This document shows positions 33,824 through 43,611 of a DNA stretch of 64,000 nt, in pieces. The stretch is from assembly GCA_002713365.1 (NCBI GenBank), contig PASR01000014.1, forward strand, positions 90,133 to 154,132, in the 5' to 3' direction. The number at the start of each line of letters is the position of its first letter. Position 1 is the stretch's first letter. Made by a program: the position numbers and the translations under genes. This stretch comes from Rhodospirillaceae bacterium. GTDB lineage: Bacteria; Pseudomonadota; Alphaproteobacteria; UBA6615. The notes under the pieces were generated by a model that saw only the letters and a list, made by a program, of their open reading frames with translations, searched no databases and was not told where the DNA came from.

Positions 33824-34768
33824 TTATTTAGAAAAAACTTCTTTAAGAGAATTAATAATCTGTAATAGTGCTAATGTAGCTGAATCAATTAGAGCACCGT
33901 AGTGGAAAAACCCATGGATCATACCATTGTAACATCTATATTTAACCACCCCGCCTGCATTTTTTAAAATATAACCATAATTTTTACCGTCGTCACGTAA
34001 TGGATCAAATTCAGCAGTTATTATTAAGGTACGCGGCGGGTTTGATATGTTTTTAGATAGAGCAGGGCTGTGCCGAGTGTCAATTTTATGCTGAAATTCT
34101 GGAATATATTGTTTTTGATACCACGAAATTTGTTCTCTAGTAAGAAAATATGGTTGGTCTAGAAGATTGTAGGATGGAAGGTTAAGCGCTAAATAAAAAT
34201 CAGTCCAAGGGTATATTAGTATTTGAAGCGCAAAATTATATATATTATTATTACTTGCTTGCTGGGTTACCGCTGCTGCAAGGTTTCCTCCTGCACTATC
34301 TCCTCCTATAGAAATTCTTGTTGAGTCACCTTCTAAACGCGAGGTGTTATTTAATACCCAAATTACCGTGTTCCAGGCATCATCATGGGCTGTAGGAAAT
34401 TTATACTCGGGTGCTAGGCGATATCGAGGTGCTACGACAATACACCCAACTTCATTAGCAATTTTACGGCACTGGGGTTCACGGCTTTCGACACTTCCCA
34501 TAACGAAGCCACCTCCGTGAAAGAAAATAAATATAGGTAATTTTTTTTGAGGTTTTTTTATTGGCCAAAAAATTCTTATAGATACACTTCCTTGATCACT
34601 TTCTATAGTATGATCTTCAATCTTACCTACAGGGTCATTAGGATAATTTCTTTCTTTTATGAATTTGTCATAAGAGAATCGAGCTTCAGAAGGTTTCATC
34701 TGGTTGAGTGGAGTCGATGAGGAGTTTAATGTGTTAAGAAGGTCATGAGCTTGCGGGTGAAGGGGCAT
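33824..34768 (-). CDS. Hormone-sensitive-lipase-family alpha/beta hydrolase
   Basis: 314 residues. HSL hallmark HGGGFVMGS oxyanion motif, nucleophile elbow GGDSAGGN, acid in EFDPLRDDG and base in MIHGFFHYG: all catalytic elements present. The N-terminal cap (residues 1-45) is typical. Such esterases cleave short acyl esters. The Shine-Dalgarno AGGAGAT (34774-34780) lies within a small hairpin (34771-34790), which could damp translation. Divergent from hyuA, sharing an 88-base control region. Likely part of the transcript with the hydratase and dehydrogenase downstream. Confidence 0.88.
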   Translation of the reverse strand: MPLHPQAHDLLNTLNSSSTPLNQMKPSEARFSYDKFIKERNYPNDPVGKIEDHTIESDQGSVSIRIFWPIKKPQKKLPIFIFFHGGGFVMGSVESREPQCRKIANEVGCIVVAPRYRLAPEYKFPTAHDDAWNTVIWVLNNTSRLEGDSTRISIGGDSAGGNLAAAVTQQASNNNIYNFALQILIYPWTDFYLALNLPSYNLLDQPYFLTREQISWYQKQYIPEFQHKIDTRHSPALSKNISNPPRTLIITAEFDPLRDDGKNYGYILKNAGGVVKYRCYNGMIHGFFHYGALIDSATLALLQIINSLKEVFSK

Positions 34769-34770
34769 TT

Positions 34771-34790
34771 TTATCTCCTAATAGAGATAA
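34771..34790 (-). promoter_or_regulatory. Hairpin enclosing the ribosome-binding site of the HSL esterase
   Basis: On the minus-strand RNA, UUAUCUC and GAGAUAA (seven pairs, loop of six) bracket the gene's Shine-Dalgarno, ending two bases before the ATG. Pairing is weak and AU-rich, so a temperature- or factor-sensitive effect is possible but not shown. Confidence 0.4.
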
Positions 34791-34856
34791 GATTGCTTTC
34801 TAAATGATAATGGTCAACAAGTTTCGAGAAAGTTATTTTAGAAAGGTACAAAGATA

Positions 34857-36917
34857 ATGCGTTTTGCGTGCGATACGGGCGGAACATTTACTGACCTAAT
34901 AGTAGAGGATGATTTAGGTGAATTGTACATGTACAAGGCAGCAACTGTACCAGAAGACCCAGTTAGTGGTGTTCTGGATGCTTTAGAATTAGCTGCTTCT
35001 GATATGTCATTAACATTGTCTAGTTTATTAGCTAAAGGCGATATTCTCATTCACGGAACTACACATGCCATCAATGCTATTATTACTAAAAATACTGCTA
35101 AAACGGCTTTTCTGACAACTGCTGGCCATCCTGATATTTTAGTCTTGCGTGAGGGCGGACGTATTGAACCTTTTAATTTCGTTACTCCGTATCCAGAACC
35201 GTATATTTCTCGAGCCCTAACATTTGAGGTTAGCGAACGTATTGATAGCGCTGGAGAAATTCATACCCCTCTTGATGAAGATAAAATTATAGAAATAGCC
35301 AAAGAAATTGAATCGCAGAAAGTTGAAGCAGTTGCCATATGTTTTTTATGGTCAATTTATAATCCAATTCATGAATTAAGAGTTGGCGAGTTGCTTAGAA
35401 ATTATTTACCTAACATACCTATTTCTCTGTCGCATCAATTAAACCCTGCTTTACGTGAATATCGACGAGCTTCATCGACAGCGATAGATGCATCGCTGAA
35501 ACCGCTTATGGGAAAATATTTGGGTGGATTAACAGAACGCCTAGCGGTAGAAGGGTTTTGTGGTAGAACCTTAGTTCTTACGTCTCAAGGTGGCATGCTC
35601 GATGCTAGCGATTTAGCGCAAAAACCTATACACGCTATTAATTCAGGTCCGTCTATGGCTCCTATTGCTGGTCGTCATTATGCAAGCGAGGAATCTGATT
35701 CACCTAATGTAATAATAGCTGATACAGGCGGTACAACATATGATGTTAGTCTAGTTCGACAAGGCCGCATTCCATTAACTAAAGAGACATGGATTGGTCA
35801 ACCATACCGTGGACATATGACAGGTTTTCCATCAATAGACATTAAAAGTGTTGGTGCAGGAGGCGGCTCAATTGCTTGGGTTGATTCAGGGGGACTGCTC
35901 CATGTTGGTCCACAAAGCGCAGGAGCGGTGCCCGGGCCTGTATGCTATAAAGCCGGAGGTACTGAACCTACTCTTACAGATGCTTGCCTTACATTAGGTT
36001 ATTTAGATGCTAATTATTTTCTTGGGGGATCTATGCAATTAGACACCGAGGCTGCTTTTCATGCAATTAGTGATAGAGTTGCTAAACCACTTAATATATC
36101 AGTGATGGAGGCATCAGCGGCAATTGTAAGTGTCGCGACTGAGAACATGGTTCAGGCAATTACTGATATTACCGTTAATCAAGGAATTGATCCCGGAAAC
36201 TCGGTATTAATTGGTGGTGGCGGTGCCGCTGGACTGAATTCTGTGTTTATTGCCCGGAGACTAGGCTGCCCAACTTTAATAATTCCAGAAACTGGGGCGG
36301 GATTAAGCGCGGCCGGAGCCTTGATGTCAGATTTGACCAATGAATATAGAGCTACTTTCTTCACTACATCAGATGAATTTGATGTTGAAGGTGTAAATTC
36401 TATTTTGAAAGAATTATGCTTAGAATGTGAGACTTTTATTGAAGGTCCTGGCTCAGAATCATCTAAAAACGAAATTGAATATACCGTTGAGGCTCGCTAT
36501 GCTTCACAAGTATGGGAAATAGAGGTTCCACTTCGTAAAGGACAGTTCTCTGAGACTGATCAATTACCTTCACTAATAGAAGAATTTCATGAAATGCACG
36601 AACAAATCTTTGGAATACGTGACCCAGGTTCAATCATCGAATTTGTTGGTTGGACTGCAACAGCGAGATGTAAGTTAAGTATGAATAAGGGAGGTCGATT
36701 AAGAGGTAATGCAAAAAGATCAGTATCGGGTGGCCGCAAGGTTTATTTTGCTGGTATTGGAGAAGTTGAAGCTGAACTCCATGATTTTGAAAATATGGCC
36801 TCTGATATAAAATATAAAGGACCGGCAGTTATTGAATCCCCTTTCACAACAATTGTTGCTGATGAAAAAACCAGTTTCCAACGTACCAGTAATGGTAGTT
36901 TATTACTTCAGCCGTGA
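34857..36917 (+). CDS. hyuA: Hydantoinase/oxoprolinase subunit A (HyuA-like)
   Basis: 686 residues, the standard length of the ATP-dependent subunit. N-terminal DTGGTFTDLIVED and GTTHAINAII are family signatures; the second ATPase half shows IADTGGTTYDVS and KSVGAGGGSIAW, and GGGGAAGLN occurs later. Together with the next gene it forms a two-subunit N-methylhydantoinase/oxoprolinase-type ATP-driven amidohydrolase or carboxylase; acetone-carboxylase beta chains are distant relatives. Stop and next start are 15 bases apart. Diverges from the esterase gene. Substrate (hydantoin, 5-oxoproline or other cyclic amide) cannot be fixed. Confidence 0.9.
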   Translation: MRFACDTGGTFTDLIVEDDLGELYMYKAATVPEDPVSGVLDALELAASDMSLTLSSLLAKGDILIHGTTHAINAIITKNTAKTAFLTTAGHPDILVLREGGRIEPFNFVTPYPEPYISRALTFEVSERIDSAGEIHTPLDEDKIIEIAKEIESQKVEAVAICFLWSIYNPIHELRVGELLRNYLPNIPISLSHQLNPALREYRRASSTAIDASLKPLMGKYLGGLTERLAVEGFCGRTLVLTSQGGMLDASDLAQKPIHAINSGPSMAPIAGRHYASEESDSPNVIIADTGGTTYDVSLVRQGRIPLTKETWIGQPYRGHMTGFPSIDIKSVGAGGGSIAWVDSGGLLHVGPQSAGAVPGPVCYKAGGTEPTLTDACLTLGYLDANYFLGGSMQLDTEAAFHAISDRVAKPLNISVMEASAAIVSVATENMVQAITDITVNQGIDPGNSVLIGGGGAAGLNSVFIARRLGCPTLIIPETGAGLSAAGALMSDLTNEYRATFFTTSDEFDVEGVNSILKELCLECETFIEGPGSESSKNEIEYTVEARYASQVWEIEVPLRKGQFSETDQLPSLIEEFHEMHEQIFGIRDPGSIIEFVGWTATARCKLSMNKGGRLRGNAKRSVSGGRKVYFAGIGEVEAELHDFENMASDIKYKGPAVIESPFTTIVADEKTSFQRTSNGSLLLQP

Positions 36918-36932
36918 AGGACGAATCTAGAG

Positions 36933-38702
36933 ATGGTTAATACTGATAATACAAAGCAGTTAGATGGAGCTCAGCTTGCGATTTTAGCCAATCGTTTCGA
37001 AGGAATTTCTTCGAAAATGGGTAATACATTATTGCGTACAGGACGCTCTGGTGTTTTGAATCGAGCCAAAGATTTTTCTTGTTGTATATTAACTTCTGAT
37101 CATCAATTACTCGCTGTGGCCGAAAGCTTGCCAATTCACGTGTTATCAGGACCAGATATAATGGCAGCTTCTATGGTTGATTTTCATCCAAATTTGAAGA
37201 AGGGTGATGCATTTCTTCATAATTCTCCATATCATGGATGCTCTCATCCCGCTGACCATACAATAATTATGCCAGTAATAGATGACGAAGGGGTACACCA
37301 TTTTACTTTATTAGCTAAAGCACATCAGGCAGATATAGGTAATTCAATTCCTACGACCTACCATGGAACCGCAAGAGATGTATATGAGGAAGGCGCGCTA
37401 ATCTTTCCTGCTGTTCAAGTTTTAAAAAATTATGAAACTATAGATGACATTATACGTATGTGTAAGATGCGAATACGTGTTCCAGAGCAATGGTATGGGG
37501 ATTTTTTAGCGATGCTTGGTTCAACACTTATTGGAGAACGAGAATTGCTAGCTCTTGGAAAAGAAGTGGGGTGGGATACATTACATTCTTTTACTAAGCA
37601 ATGGTTTGAATATTCTGAGAAACGAATGATTGATGCTGTTCGTGAAGTGCCGAAAGGAACTAAAACAGCACAGTCAACGCATGATGCCATACCTGGTACG
37701 CCACCTGAAGGTATTACTGTGACTTCGACTGTAACAGTTGACCCTGAGTCTGCAATGATTGAGGTAGATTTACTTGATAATGCTGATCAAATGAATTGTG
37801 GTTTAAATGTTTCGGAAGCTTGTACTCGTACTGCAGCGTATATAGGTGTTTTTAATTCGATAGATCATACGGTGCCAAAAAATGCTGGGTCTCTCGCTCG
37901 TATTAAACTTCACTTAAAAAAAGGGGGGGTTGTTGGCGTTCCACAACATCCCATTAGTTGTTCCGCTTCAACGACTAACTTGGCCGACCGTATTGTTTCT
38001 GCAACACAACGCGCCATGGCAGAACTAGGTGACGGATTTGGTATGGGGGAAGTGGGCTGCTTTTGTCCTCCATCTACTTCTGTGGTTTCGGGTATAGATC
38101 CGCGCAGTAATAAACCCTATGTAAACCAACTTTTTCTCGGTCACACATCTGGCGCTGGGGCTCCCACCCAAGATGCTTGGCTAACTATGCTGCATGTTGG
38201 GAACGGGGGTATGTGTTTTATAGATAGTGTTGAACTCGACGAAGTGTACACACCAATACACGTGCATACTCGAAAGCTTATTCCTGATAGTGAAGGAGCT
38301 GGAAGATACAGAGGAGCTCCAGCTATTGAAGTTGAATTTGGACCGGTTAATTGCCGTATGGAGGCAGGCTTTGTAGCTGATGGAAAGATAAATGTCCCAC
38401 AAGGTGCGCGCGGGGGGTGTGCTTCAAAACCGTCCGAACAACTTAAACGAAAAGTAGATTCTCAGCTAGTAATGCTTGACCAATGTTCAATCGTTTGGGT
38501 TGAGGATGGGGAGACCTTGGTATCTGTTGCACAGGGTGGAGGAGGGTATGGAGATCCCCAGACACGTGAGCCAGAGCGAGTGCGCCATGATGTATTAGAA
38601 GGTATAATTAGTCGAGAACGTGCGTACGAGGTATATGGCGTTGTAATAAACGAAACTGGTGATATCAATATGGATAAAACTGCCGCTCTACGCAGTAGTT
38701 AA
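36933..38702 (+). CDS. hyuB: Hydantoinase/oxoprolinase subunit B (HyuB-like)
   Basis: 589 residues. Diagnostic blocks: LRTGRSGVLNRAKDFSCC near the N-terminus, GDAFLHNSPYHGCSHPADH (a likely metal/substrate site), RDVYEEGALIFPAVQV, and the late QGGGGYGDPQTREPE, characteristic of the HyuB C-terminus. It is the partner of HyuA; the pair opens a cyclic amide ring at the expense of ATP. The gap to the upstream gene is 15 bases, to the downstream SDR 39, so all three are probably cotranscribed. Confidence 0.91.
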   Translation: MVNTDNTKQLDGAQLAILANRFEGISSKMGNTLLRTGRSGVLNRAKDFSCCILTSDHQLLAVAESLPIHVLSGPDIMAASMVDFHPNLKKGDAFLHNSPYHGCSHPADHTIIMPVIDDEGVHHFTLLAKAHQADIGNSIPTTYHGTARDVYEEGALIFPAVQVLKNYETIDDIIRMCKMRIRVPEQWYGDFLAMLGSTLIGERELLALGKEVGWDTLHSFTKQWFEYSEKRMIDAVREVPKGTKTAQSTHDAIPGTPPEGITVTSTVTVDPESAMIEVDLLDNADQMNCGLNVSEACTRTAAYIGVFNSIDHTVPKNAGSLARIKLHLKKGGVVGVPQHPISCSASTTNLADRIVSATQRAMAELGDGFGMGEVGCFCPPSTSVVSGIDPRSNKPYVNQLFLGHTSGAGAPTQDAWLTMLHVGNGGMCFIDSVELDEVYTPIHVHTRKLIPDSEGAGRYRGAPAIEVEFGPVNCRMEAGFVADGKINVPQGARGGCASKPSEQLKRKVDSQLVMLDQCSIVWVEDGETLVSVAQGGGGYGDPQTREPERVRHDVLEGIISRERAYEVYGVVINETGDINMDKTAALRSS

Positions 38703-38741
38703 TTATATAAAAGTGATATTTATCAATTAAGGGAGAAAATT

Positions 38742-39503
38742 ATGAGATTAGAAGGTAAGGTAGCTTTAATTAGTGGGGCATCAGTTGGTATTGGCGAAGC
38801 GATTGCGAAGCGGTTTGCTAGGGAAGGCGCTTCAGTAGCTATCAATTATAAAAGTAATGATGACAGTGCAACAAGAGTAATGAAATCAATTGAGAGCGAT
38901 GGTGGCACTGCTAAGTTGTTTAAAGCAGACGTTTCGAAGGTAGCAGAAATAGAACAACTTCAGAAAAGTGTAATTGATGAATTTGGGCGCATTGACATTT
39001 TAGTTAATAACGCTGGGGTCTTTAGAACAGTACCTGTAATGGAAACTACTGAAGAGATTTGGGATGAACAACTTAATTTAAATCTCAGAGGTTATTTCTT
39101 TATGGTCAAAACTTTGGTTCCTCATTTTCTTGAAAATGGAGGTGGTAAGGTGATTAGTATTTCTTCAATTGCCGGAACAGGTGCCTTTCCAAACTGCCCA
39201 GGTTATTGTGCTTCTAAGGGAGGGGTTGTTAATATGACAAAAGCTCTCGCTGCAGAATTAGGTAAAGAAAAAATTAATGTAAATTCTATTGCTCCAGGTA
39301 ATGTGGCAACCCCTTTGAATGCGCATGTGCGAGGCCCTGGAAATGAGGAATATGTTGAGTTAATGAAGACACTAACTCCAACTGGTATCGATTTCATGGA
39401 CCCTGACGATATGACAGGAGCCGCAGTTTTTCTTGCAAGTGATGATTCAAAAATGGTTCACGGTGAGACTATCCTTGTGGATGCTGGATGGTCTGTCTGG
39501 TAA
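38742..39503 (+). CDS. SDR-family NAD(P)-dependent oxidoreductase
   Basis: 253 residues, ATG after AAGGGAG. Cofactor motif SGASVGIGEA, NNAGVFRT, catalytic Ser in ISISSIAG and YxxxK in GYCASKGG; C-terminal VHGETILVDAGW. A 3-oxoacyl-ACP-reductase-like or glucose-dehydrogenase-like SDR. It follows hyuB by 39 bases, suggesting a redox step linked to the ring-opening product. It converges with the MFS gene across a 96-base gap in which I see no convincing terminator. Confidence 0.87.
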   Translation: MRLEGKVALISGASVGIGEAIAKRFAREGASVAINYKSNDDSATRVMKSIESDGGTAKLFKADVSKVAEIEQLQKSVIDEFGRIDILVNNAGVFRTVPVMETTEEIWDEQLNLNLRGYFFMVKTLVPHFLENGGGKVISISSIAGTGAFPNCPGYCASKGGVVNMTKALAAELGKEKINVNSIAPGNVATPLNAHVRGPGNEEYVELMKTLTPTGIDFMDPDDMTGAAVFLASDDSKMVHGETILVDAGWSVW

Positions 39504-39599
39504 CACGCAAAATAATATTTATACCGATAATTTATATAAGTATTTTTTAAGTATAATTAACGGGGTATTTGTATTTGTTTTGGAAAAATTGATTAAATC

Positions 39600-40817
39600 T
39601 TATTTAACTTGTTCATTTTTTAGTTGGAAACGGAATAGCTTAACAAGAAACACAAAAGCAATAGCTGACCCTACTACAGTTGCAGTTTGTGATACTCCAA
39701 GATGTATTGTGGTAATATTATCTATGTTTGCTAGTAAAAAAGAAATGATAAATGCCCAACCCATATGTATAAAACCGGTTAGTGCAGAGGCAGCGCCAGC
39801 AACATGTGGCTGAACCATACTCAAAGCTTGAGCATAGCAGTTTGCGAAAGCTAAACCTGTTCCAAAATTAGAAATTAATATTGCAATAAGAATTGATATT
39901 GGGCCACTGGTTCCAAATACTGAATACCCTAACTGCATTAGTCCGCCAGTTAGAGCTATAATACATCCTGCAGCAATCATCTTATCTAAATGAACTCGTC
40001 CACTTAAACGAGCAGATACAAAACTGGCTAGTATGAATGAACTTGGAACAGTCATTACGTAAAAACCAAATAATTCTGGTGAGACGTCCATCTGATCAAT
40101 CATTACTATTGGCGCAGCTACTATAAAGGTTTGAAATGTACCGGTTAGAAATGCAATAGTTAGGCTATAACCAATGAATAGACGGTTATGAAGAAGTTCA
40201 ATATATTTACGTGCCATACCAGCTAGATCAGGAGAACGACGATCTTCTTTTGGCAGAGTTTCTACAAACCTAGGTATGGCGGCAATAAGAGTGGCAAGAC
40301 CTAGGATCGCAGTTGAAAAGAATGTAGCTCGCCAATCAAACCATGACACTAAAAAACCGCCAAAAAATGGAGCTATAGCAGGTCCAACAGCTAGTGACAT
40401 GCCCAGATAAGATAGGGTTCGAGCAGCAGCTTTACCTTCAGAACCATCGCGAACAATTGCACGGCCAACTACTATAGTAGTGCATGCTCCCATAGCTTGA
40501 AAAAACCGCCCTATTAAAAGCTGACCAATATTATCTGCTAAGCCACACGAAAAACTTGCTAAAGTGAAAAGACCTAAACCACATAGTATAATTGGTCGTC
40601 GGCCAAAAGTATCTGATAATGAACCTGCCACCAGTTGCATAATAGCAAATGCTACTAAATAAGCAGGTATAATTAATTGAATATTATTCAGTGATGTCCC
40701 TAGGTCTTCTGCCATGTTGACTACAGCAGGCAAGAATATTGTCAGAGCTAACTGACTTGCGAGCATCATCACAAAAAGTAAAAGAAGAGAAGGGCGCGGT
40801 TGTTCTTTTTTAATCAC
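39600..40817 (-). CDS. Bcr/CflA-type MFS drug exporter
   Basis: 405 residues with 12 hydrophobic spans. The MFS motif GSLSDTFGRRPIILCG after span 2 and the GRFFQAMGACTTIV segment in span 4 match the Bcr/CflA drug:proton antiporters. GTG start lying directly after the TAG of the upstream gene (TAGGTG), so translation is coupled. It may export a pathway intermediate or antibiotic rather than confer bicyclomycin resistance. Last gene of the minus-strand run. Confidence 0.88.
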   Translation of the reverse strand: MIKKEQPRPSLLLLFVMMLASQLALTIFLPAVVNMAEDLGTSLNNIQLIIPAYLVAFAIMQLVAGSLSDTFGRRPIILCGLGLFTLASFSCGLADNIGQLLIGRFFQAMGACTTIVVGRAIVRDGSEGKAAARTLSYLGMSLAVGPAIAPFFGGFLVSWFDWRATFFSTAILGLATLIAAIPRFVETLPKEDRRSPDLAGMARKYIELLHNRLFIGYSLTIAFLTGTFQTFIVAAPIVMIDQMDVSPELFGFYVMTVPSSFILASFVSARLSGRVHLDKMIAAGCIIALTGGLMQLGYSVFGTSGPISILIAILISNFGTGLAFANCYAQALSMVQPHVAGAASALTGFIHMGWAFIISFLLANIDNITTIHLGVSQTATVVGSAIAFVFLVKLFRFQLKNEQVK

Positions 40818-41792
40818 CTAATAAAGGCCTAAATTTCGTGCTTGAGCACGTTGTAAAGCTAGAACTATATCAATGTTTGGAGTGGGTATATTAATTAATT
40901 TTCCTATCTCTGCTACAACACCAATTAATGCATCGATTTCCATCGGCCGGCCTTTCTCTAAATCTTGCAAAATAGAAGGTTTAAAGTTTCCTAGCTCTGC
41001 TCCTATGTCAACTCTGGCATCTGCAGTCATTCCGATATTTAGGTTAAGTTCTTTTCCTATAGATATAGCTTCTTCCATCATAGCAATAGATATTTTTCTT
41101 GCGTCAGGATCATTTGCAACCCCTAAAAGAGTTAGTTTTGTAAGTGCTGAAATTGGTCCCATTCCCATGTTTCCAACTAATTTTGACCATATTTCTGTAT
41201 GTATATTTTCTGTGATTTTACAATTTAGGTTTGATTGGTTTATTGATTCTTTTATTTTTAAGGTTCTTTCTTTTATTTTGCCGTCAGGTTCACCAATAAT
41301 GAATAAATCACCTGAAGCATGGTGTATAACGCCTGGTTCGACAACTGATGATCCGGCATGAACTACGCAACCAATAATACGTTCGATTGGTAATGCTTTT
41401 AATAATGTGTTTTTAGGATCTATACTATTAAGTAGATGGCCTTTCAGAGGTCCTTTGAGGTTCTGTAGGAACCACCATGGTATGCCATTCATAGCAGATA
41501 TTACTGTAGTATTATCATCTAGTAGGGGCGTGAGTTTAGGAAGAATTTCATTTAGGGATGGAGTTTTTACGGTTATAAATAGACAATCTTGAGGACCAAA
41601 ATCTTCTGGGTCGTCAGAAGCGATTAAATTTACTTTTATTTCTCTGTTACTTTCAATTAATTTTGCACCGTTAGTGCGAATTGCTTGAAGGTGCTTGCCG
41701 CGTGCTAATAAAGTTACCTGGTGTCCAGCGTTTGCTAGGCGGATTCCAAGAAACCCTCCAATTGCTCCTGCTCCAACAATACATATTTTCAT
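40818..41792 (-). CDS. 2-dehydropantoate 2-reductase family protein (PanE/ApbA-like)
   Basis: I favour the ATG at 41792 (324 residues) over GTG 41801, since MKICIVGAGAIGGFLG is the canonical family N-terminus. NADPH motif GAGAIGG with LARGKHL following; catalytic-lysine block EIWSKLVGNMGM and a C-terminal QDLEKGRPMEIDAL segment are typical. Family members reduce ketopantoate (for CoA synthesis) or other 2-keto acids. With an ArsC-like gene and an MFS exporter as neighbours rather than panB/panC, a catabolic 2-ketoacid reductase is equally likely. Confidence 0.86.
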   Translation of the reverse strand: MKICIVGAGAIGGFLGIRLANAGHQVTLLARGKHLQAIRTNGAKLIESNREIKVNLIASDDPEDFGPQDCLFITVKTPSLNEILPKLTPLLDDNTTVISAMNGIPWWFLQNLKGPLKGHLLNSIDPKNTLLKALPIERIIGCVVHAGSSVVEPGVIHHASGDLFIIGEPDGKIKERTLKIKESINQSNLNCKITENIHTEIWSKLVGNMGMGPISALTKLTLLGVANDPDARKISIAMMEEAISIGKELNLNIGMTADARVDIGAELGNFKPSILQDLEKGRPMEIDALIGVVAEIGKLINIPTPNIDIVLALQRAQARNLGLY

Positions 41793-41831
41793 AGCCAGCA
41801 CTCGGTTCTGCGCCTGACTAACCTATATGAA

Positions 41832-42188
41832 TTAAAAAAGATCAAGAACCTGTTCAGGTGGTCGACCAATCTTTGCTTTGCCATCTATTACCACTATCGG
41901 TCGTTCGATCAGTATCGGATTCTCTACCATTGCTGAAACTATGTTTGTGTCACTAATATTTTTATTTTTTAGATTTAATAGTTTATAAACATCCTCACCT
42001 TTGCGAAGCAAATTTCGTGGAGAAATATTAAGCATAACTAGCAGTTCATTTATTTCTTCACCGTTGAGTGGAGTTTTTAGATATTCAACTATCTTTGGTT
42101 GGATTCCATGATCTTGCAGAATCTTCAAGGTGGCACGGGACTTACTGCACCTAGGGTTATGATATATTACGACCTGACTATTGATCAT
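41832..42188 (-). CDS. ArsC-family (glutaredoxin-type) reductase
   Basis: 118 residues, the family length. The active-site region reads HNPRCSKSRATL with Cys14, and the C-terminal block ILIERPIVV...KIGRPPEQVL is diagnostic of ArsC/YffB-like proteins. Classic members reduce arsenate using glutathione; others have unknown thiol-based roles. There is no arsR, arsB or acr3 gene beside it, so arsenic resistance is not well supported by context. It is preceded by a strong terminator, so it begins a new transcript with the genes downstream. Confidence 0.87.
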   Translation of the reverse strand: MINSQVVIYHNPRCSKSRATLKILQDHGIQPKIVEYLKTPLNGEEINELLVMLNISPRNLLRKGEDVYKLLNLKNKNISDTNIVSAMVENPILIERPIVVIDGKAKIGRPPEQVLDLF

Positions 42189-42220
42189 ATAGTTTCCAGA
42201 TTATTTATTTACTGTTAAGC

Positions 42221-42261
42221 AAAAATCTATGAAGAGGTCGATATATAACCTCTCCATAGAT
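42221..42261 (-). terminator. Rho-independent terminator after the second TRAP operon
   Basis: On the minus strand ATCTATG-x-AGAGGT (42255-42261 and 42248-42253 complement 42225-42231 and 42233-42238) forms a 13-pair stem with one mismatch and a nine-base loop. A run of T (complement of the A-run 42221-42225) follows. It lies about 40 bases past the large-permease stop and isolates the TRAP operon from the ArsC-like gene. Confidence 0.8.
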
Positions 42262-42301
42262 AAAAATTAAATGAATTTTCCCGTAATATCCTTATGCTCT
42301 A

Positions 42302-43609
42302 TTACGACATGCCTGCTGAAGTAGGTAACCACATCACAATTTCTGGATATACAGTAATTAAAGCTACTAATATAAGGGTGAATATAAAGAAAGGAGCCAC
42401 ACCTCTGAAAATCTTAGTTAATGGGACATCCGGTGCCATTTTAGCCATAACATAGACATTTATGCCTACGGGAGGGGTAATAAGCGCTAGCTCAGACATT
42501 ATAACTGCGTATACACCATACCAAACCGGACTATAATTTAATCCTAAGATAATTGGAAAAGTAAAAGGAATAGTAAGAATTAGCATGCCCCAAACGTCTA
42601 AGACCATACCCAGTGCTATATAAAGCAAACTAAGTCCTAACATTATCGTGAAAGCACTAAATTCTTGAACTTCCATCCATTTGATTAATCCCTCGGTTAA
42701 CTCTGTCTGTACGACAAACTTACCCATCATATGACCGCCACAGATGATTACAAAGATCATGCCGGAAGTTTGCATTGATTTAAGAAAAGATAATTTTAGG
42801 TTTGCCCAGTCTAGGCGTCTCATGAAAGCTGCTATTACTAGGAGGCAGAAAACCCCAACACCGGCTGCTTCTGTTGGAGTGAATATTCCTCCATAAATAC
42901 CACCTATTACGACCATAAATGTTATAAATATTGGTAGTACTTTATTAAGTGAGCTTACTTTTTCCTTTAATGTAAATTCCTCACCAAGTGGTCCAAGTTC
43001 AGGGTTAATATAACAGCGGATAGCAATGGTTACTGAATAGCCTATTGTCATAAGTACTCCAGGAACTATCCCTGCTATAAAGAGGGCGCCAATGGAGGTT
43101 TCAGTAAGAATACCGTAGCCAATTAGGATAATACTTGGTGGAATTAAAATACCTAATGTGCCAGCAGCACTTATACACCCTGTTGCTAATGAGTCATCAT
43201 ATTTATATTTACGCATTGCTGGTATGCACATTGGCCCCATGGTTGCGACCGCAGTAACACTTCCGCCTGAGACAGCACCAAAACCGGCACATGCTACTAC
43301 TGAAGATATAGCCAAGCCTCCTGGCAGTCGTCCAAGCCATCGATAGACGCATTCATATAAATCGTAAGCAATATTAGTTCTTTGTACAATTTGTCCCATC
43401 ATAAAATAAAGTGGAACAGCAACCATAACAAAGTTTGCCCCTACATCTGTAAAGGTTATAGCAATTTGAGTTTCAGCATGATTTGGTCCACCCACAGCAA
43501 ATAGTCCTACACAAGCAGTAACGAGCATTGCAAAGGCGATTGGAACACCAAGAACTATAAGTCCCAGCATTCCTACAAAACCTAATAGGCCAATCAAGTT
43601 TGGTTCCAT
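42302..43609 (-). CDS. TRAP transporter large permease subunit (DctM type)
   Basis: 435 residues, about 12 hydrophobic spans. Recognisable features: VPLYFMMGQIVQRTNIAYDL, GILIPPSIILIGYGILTETSIG, GGIYGGIFTPTEAAGVG, and the C-terminal LITPPVGINVYVMAKM. It pairs with the small permease two bases upstream and the binding protein. Compared with the plus-strand DctM at 27082 it is the same family but clearly different in sequence, so it is not a recent duplicate. Followed by the terminator at 42221-42261. Confidence 0.92.
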   Translation of the reverse strand: MEPNLIGLLGFVGMLGLIVLGVPIAFAMLVTACVGLFAVGGPNHAETQIAITFTDVGANFVMVAVPLYFMMGQIVQRTNIAYDLYECVYRWLGRLPGGLAISSVVACAGFGAVSGGSVTAVATMGPMCIPAMRKYKYDDSLATGCISAAGTLGILIPPSIILIGYGILTETSIGALFIAGIVPGVLMTIGYSVTIAIRCYINPELGPLGEEFTLKEKVSSLNKVLPIFITFMVVIGGIYGGIFTPTEAAGVGVFCLLVIAAFMRRLDWANLKLSFLKSMQTSGMIFVIICGGHMMGKFVVQTELTEGLIKWMEVQEFSAFTIMLGLSLLYIALGMVLDVWGMLILTIPFTFPIILGLNYSPVWYGVYAVIMSELALITPPVGINVYVMAKMAPDVPLTKIFRGVAPFFIFTLILVALITVYPEIVMWLPTSAGMS

Positions 43610-43611
43610 AA

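Noticed and set aside
41832..42188. Arsenic-resistance locus.
   Set aside because: Only an ArsC-like gene is present; there is no arsR, arsB or acr3, and neighbours are metabolic.
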